Shown here: positions 6,499 to 6,656 of the stretch, in pieces
Layout of the letters: the number at the start of each line of letters is the position of its first letter
How positions within the stretch are numbered: the first letter of the stretch is position 1
Source: JBEIUO01 sp964549785
GTDB taxonomy: Bacteria > Planctomycetota > Phycisphaerae > Phycisphaerales > UBA1924
Length of the DNA: 6,656 nt
Assembly (NCBI GenBank): GCA_964549785.1
Contig: CAZJXA010000185.1
Coordinates: 1-6,656, forward strand
Direction: 5' to 3'
Position numbers and translations under genes: made by a program
Notes under the pieces: generated by a model
What the model was told of the DNA's origin: nothing
Database searches by the model: none
The model's input: the letters and a program-made list of their open reading frames with translations, nothing else

Positions 6499-6656
6499 TT
6501 ATCCCAGCGGTTCAAACTCAATGGCGGCGGTGAGGTTCTCTCTGCCGCTGGCGGTCACCAATAGGTCGTCCTCAAGGCGGATACCGATTTTCTCATCGGG
6601 GAGGTAGACGCCCGGCTCCACCGTGATGACCATGCCCGGCTGGAGGGGGCCGTCGG
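6499..6656 (-). CDS. M24-family Xaa-Pro aminopeptidase, C-terminal fragment (5' end beyond window)
   Basis: The last 51 codons of a gene entering from the right edge, ending with TAA at 6501-6499. The fragment contains LQPGMVITVEPGVYLP (fragment residues 4-19) and KIGIRLEDDLLVT (22-34), the two C-terminal signature blocks of the pita-bread metallopeptidase fold. The Glu of TVEPG and the Glu of IRLEDD correspond to the last two metal ligands of aminopeptidase P and prolidase enzymes. It ends with LTAAIEFEPLG, close to where the family normally stops. Such enzymes remove an N-terminal residue preceding proline or split Xaa-Pro dipeptides in the cytoplasm using two metal ions, usually Mn or Co. 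Which subfamily (aminopeptidase P or prolidase) cannot be decided from the fragment, so no symbol is given. Confidence 0.88.
   Translation of the reverse strand, partial: DGPLQPGMVITVEPGVYLPDEKIGIRLEDDLLVTASGRENLTAAIEFEPLG

Noticed and set aside
1..6656. CRISPR array, tRNA, rRNA, insertion sequence or attachment site
   Set aside because: No regularly spaced repeats, cloverleaf-like sequence, rRNA segments, transposase coding or terminal inverted repeats were seen on either strand.

Overview
This is a GC-rich bacterial window. All of its supportable genes lie on the minus strand, so in transcription order the window reads from the right edge to the left. The gene content is an exported DUF1800 protein with a very large N-terminal half, followed by a Tat-type DUF1501 protein, a short HicB-like ORF and a secreted subtilase. 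DUF1800/DUF1501 pairs are typical of Planctomycetota and other environmental phyla such as Verrucomicrobiota, Armatimonadota and Bacteroidota. High GC, the Tat-signal DUF1501 and carbohydrate-binding-like modules on the DUF1800 protein make Planctomycetota or a relative my best guess. This is inference, since there is no rRNA or other marker in the window.

Layout from right to left. (1) 6656-6499 is the C-terminal end of an M24-family Xaa-Pro aminopeptidase, closed by a good intrinsic terminator at 6489-6463. (2) 6498-6170 is a non-coding stretch with no convincing gene. It holds the terminator and, between that and the next gene, a few short repeats that could be control sites. (3) 6169-2558 is a 1203-residue exported protein whose C-terminal ~435 residues are a clear DUF1800 domain. 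The N-terminal ~750 residues are beta-rich exported modules, including two regions that each end in the same DRNL motif and resemble calcium-dependent carbohydrate-binding modules. (4) 2557-2403 is a short gap with a 9-bp perfect tandem repeat. (5) 2402-1116 is a DUF1501 protein with a twin-arginine signal. (6) 1119-970 is a 49-codon ORF, starting GTG inside the DUF1501 stop codon, that reads as a HicB-like antitoxin domain cut short. (7) 969-856 is a leader region. (8) 855-1 is the first 285 codons of a secreted S8 subtilase; the window ends just before its expected catalytic serine.

How the genes may work together: DUF1800 and DUF1501 proteins are recurrent neighbours whose biochemical job is not established. 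Here the DUF1800 partner looks as if it can bind carbohydrate outside the cytoplasm, and the DUF1501 partner carries motifs of the alkaline-phosphatase-like superfamily. This suggests a surface or periplasmic polymer-handling pair. The subtilase may be co-exported or simply adjacent. The M24 gene is separated by a terminator and is probably unrelated housekeeping. The least expected items are the HicB-like ORF fused in overlap to the end of DUF1501, the duplicated DRNL-type modules, and a subtilase with Glu where the catalytic Asp is expected.
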